DNA of 6,055 nucleotides from Savagea sp. (GTDB lineage Bacteria > Bacillota > Bacilli > Bacillales_A > Planococcaceae). The stretch is from assembly GCA_030146155.1 (NCBI GenBank), contig JASLCF010000068.1:1-6055 (forward strand), read 5' to 3'. The notes under the pieces are model-generated. The model saw only the letters and a list, made by a program, of their open reading frames with translations. It was not told the DNA's origin and did no database searches. The position numbers were made by a program, and so were the translations under genes. Position 1 is the first letter of the stretch, and every line of letters begins with the position of its first letter. Positions 5,990 through 6,055 of this stretch are shown in pieces.

Positions 5990-6055
5990 TTGATTGGAGT
6001 GCAAGGCGGCAACTCCCGCGGGAATAGCATGCGCGGAAAAACCCGGAAGAGCGCG
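5990..6055 (+). repeat. Second intergenic repeat of the same family (copy B), cut by the window edge
   Basis: This begins TTGATTGGAGTGCAAGG, continues CTCCCGCGGGAATAGCA and CGGAAAAACCC, and ends at GAGCGCG at the window end. The order of blocks is that of copy A read on its own strand, so B lies in the opposite orientation to A. It contains a perfect 10-bp palindrome TCCCGCGGGA (6014-6023). GC content rises sharply at its start. Going by copy A, roughly another 65 bases should lie beyond the window. Confidence 0.8.

Noticed and set aside
5855..5994. TAGTTGAT direct repeats (5855-5862 and 5987-5994) as a target-site duplication
   Set aside because: One copy is part of the start of repeat B, neither sits at a recognisable IS end, and eight AT-rich bases can recur by chance.
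4933..6055. CRISPR array or phage attachment sites
   Set aside because: The two repeats are long, divergent, inverted and only two in number. There are no regular spacers, integrase or tRNA gene.

Overview
The window is a stretch of chromosome from a low-GC Gram-positive bacterium of the order Bacillales. The four intact proteins follow the Bacillus subtilis RNase Y, YmdB, MiaB and RicA (YmcA) family patterns closely. The intergenic repeats that start with TTGATT and carry CCGCGGG / GGAGCG blocks are of a kind I recall as abundant in Planococcaceae (Lysinibacillus, Sporosarcina, Planococcus, Kurthia relatives). The genus cannot be fixed from this sequence.

Left part (1-4713), housekeeping block, all genes on the + strand. 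A near-consensus sigma-A promoter (19-47) drives rny (155-1717), the membrane-anchored endoribonuclease RNase Y. A short hairpin terminator with a GTAA loop follows, then ymdB (1778-2581, TTG start), a metallophosphoesterase. A second sigma-A promoter (2615-2644) drives miaB (2693-4231), a radical-SAM tRNA methylthiotransferase. The miaB stop overlaps the start of ricA/ymcA (4228-4674) by four bases, and a strong symmetric terminator (4679-4713) closes the unit. Three of the four products are linked in B. subtilis: RicA belongs to the RicA-RicF-RicT complex that steers RNase Y, and YmdB and RicA both affect biofilm and developmental decisions. MiaB modifies A37 of tRNAs that read codons beginning with U. 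The B. subtilis order, as I recall it, places spoVS, tdh and kbl between ymdB and miaB, and cotE and mutS after ymcA. None of these is present here.

Right part (4714-6055), accessory debris with no intact gene. It holds about 220 bp of AT-rich sequence without a convincing feature, a complete 131-bp intergenic repeat on the - strand (4933-5063), and the left half of a dead ISLre2-type (UPF0236) insertion sequence. The IS remnant keeps a hairpin over its ribosome binding site (5118-5174). Its transposase reading frame (5175-5852) is broken by three in-frame stops and loses its C-terminal half. About 140 bp of featureless AT-rich sequence follows, and then a second copy of the repeat in the opposite orientation, cut by the window edge (5990-6055). 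The two repeats therefore bracket the IS remnant, facing outward.

I do not see evidence for a new defence, toxin or CRISPR-like system. The points most worth a second look are the RBS-masking hairpin of the IS, the inverted repeat pair around it, and the compact rny-ymdB-miaB-ricA arrangement.
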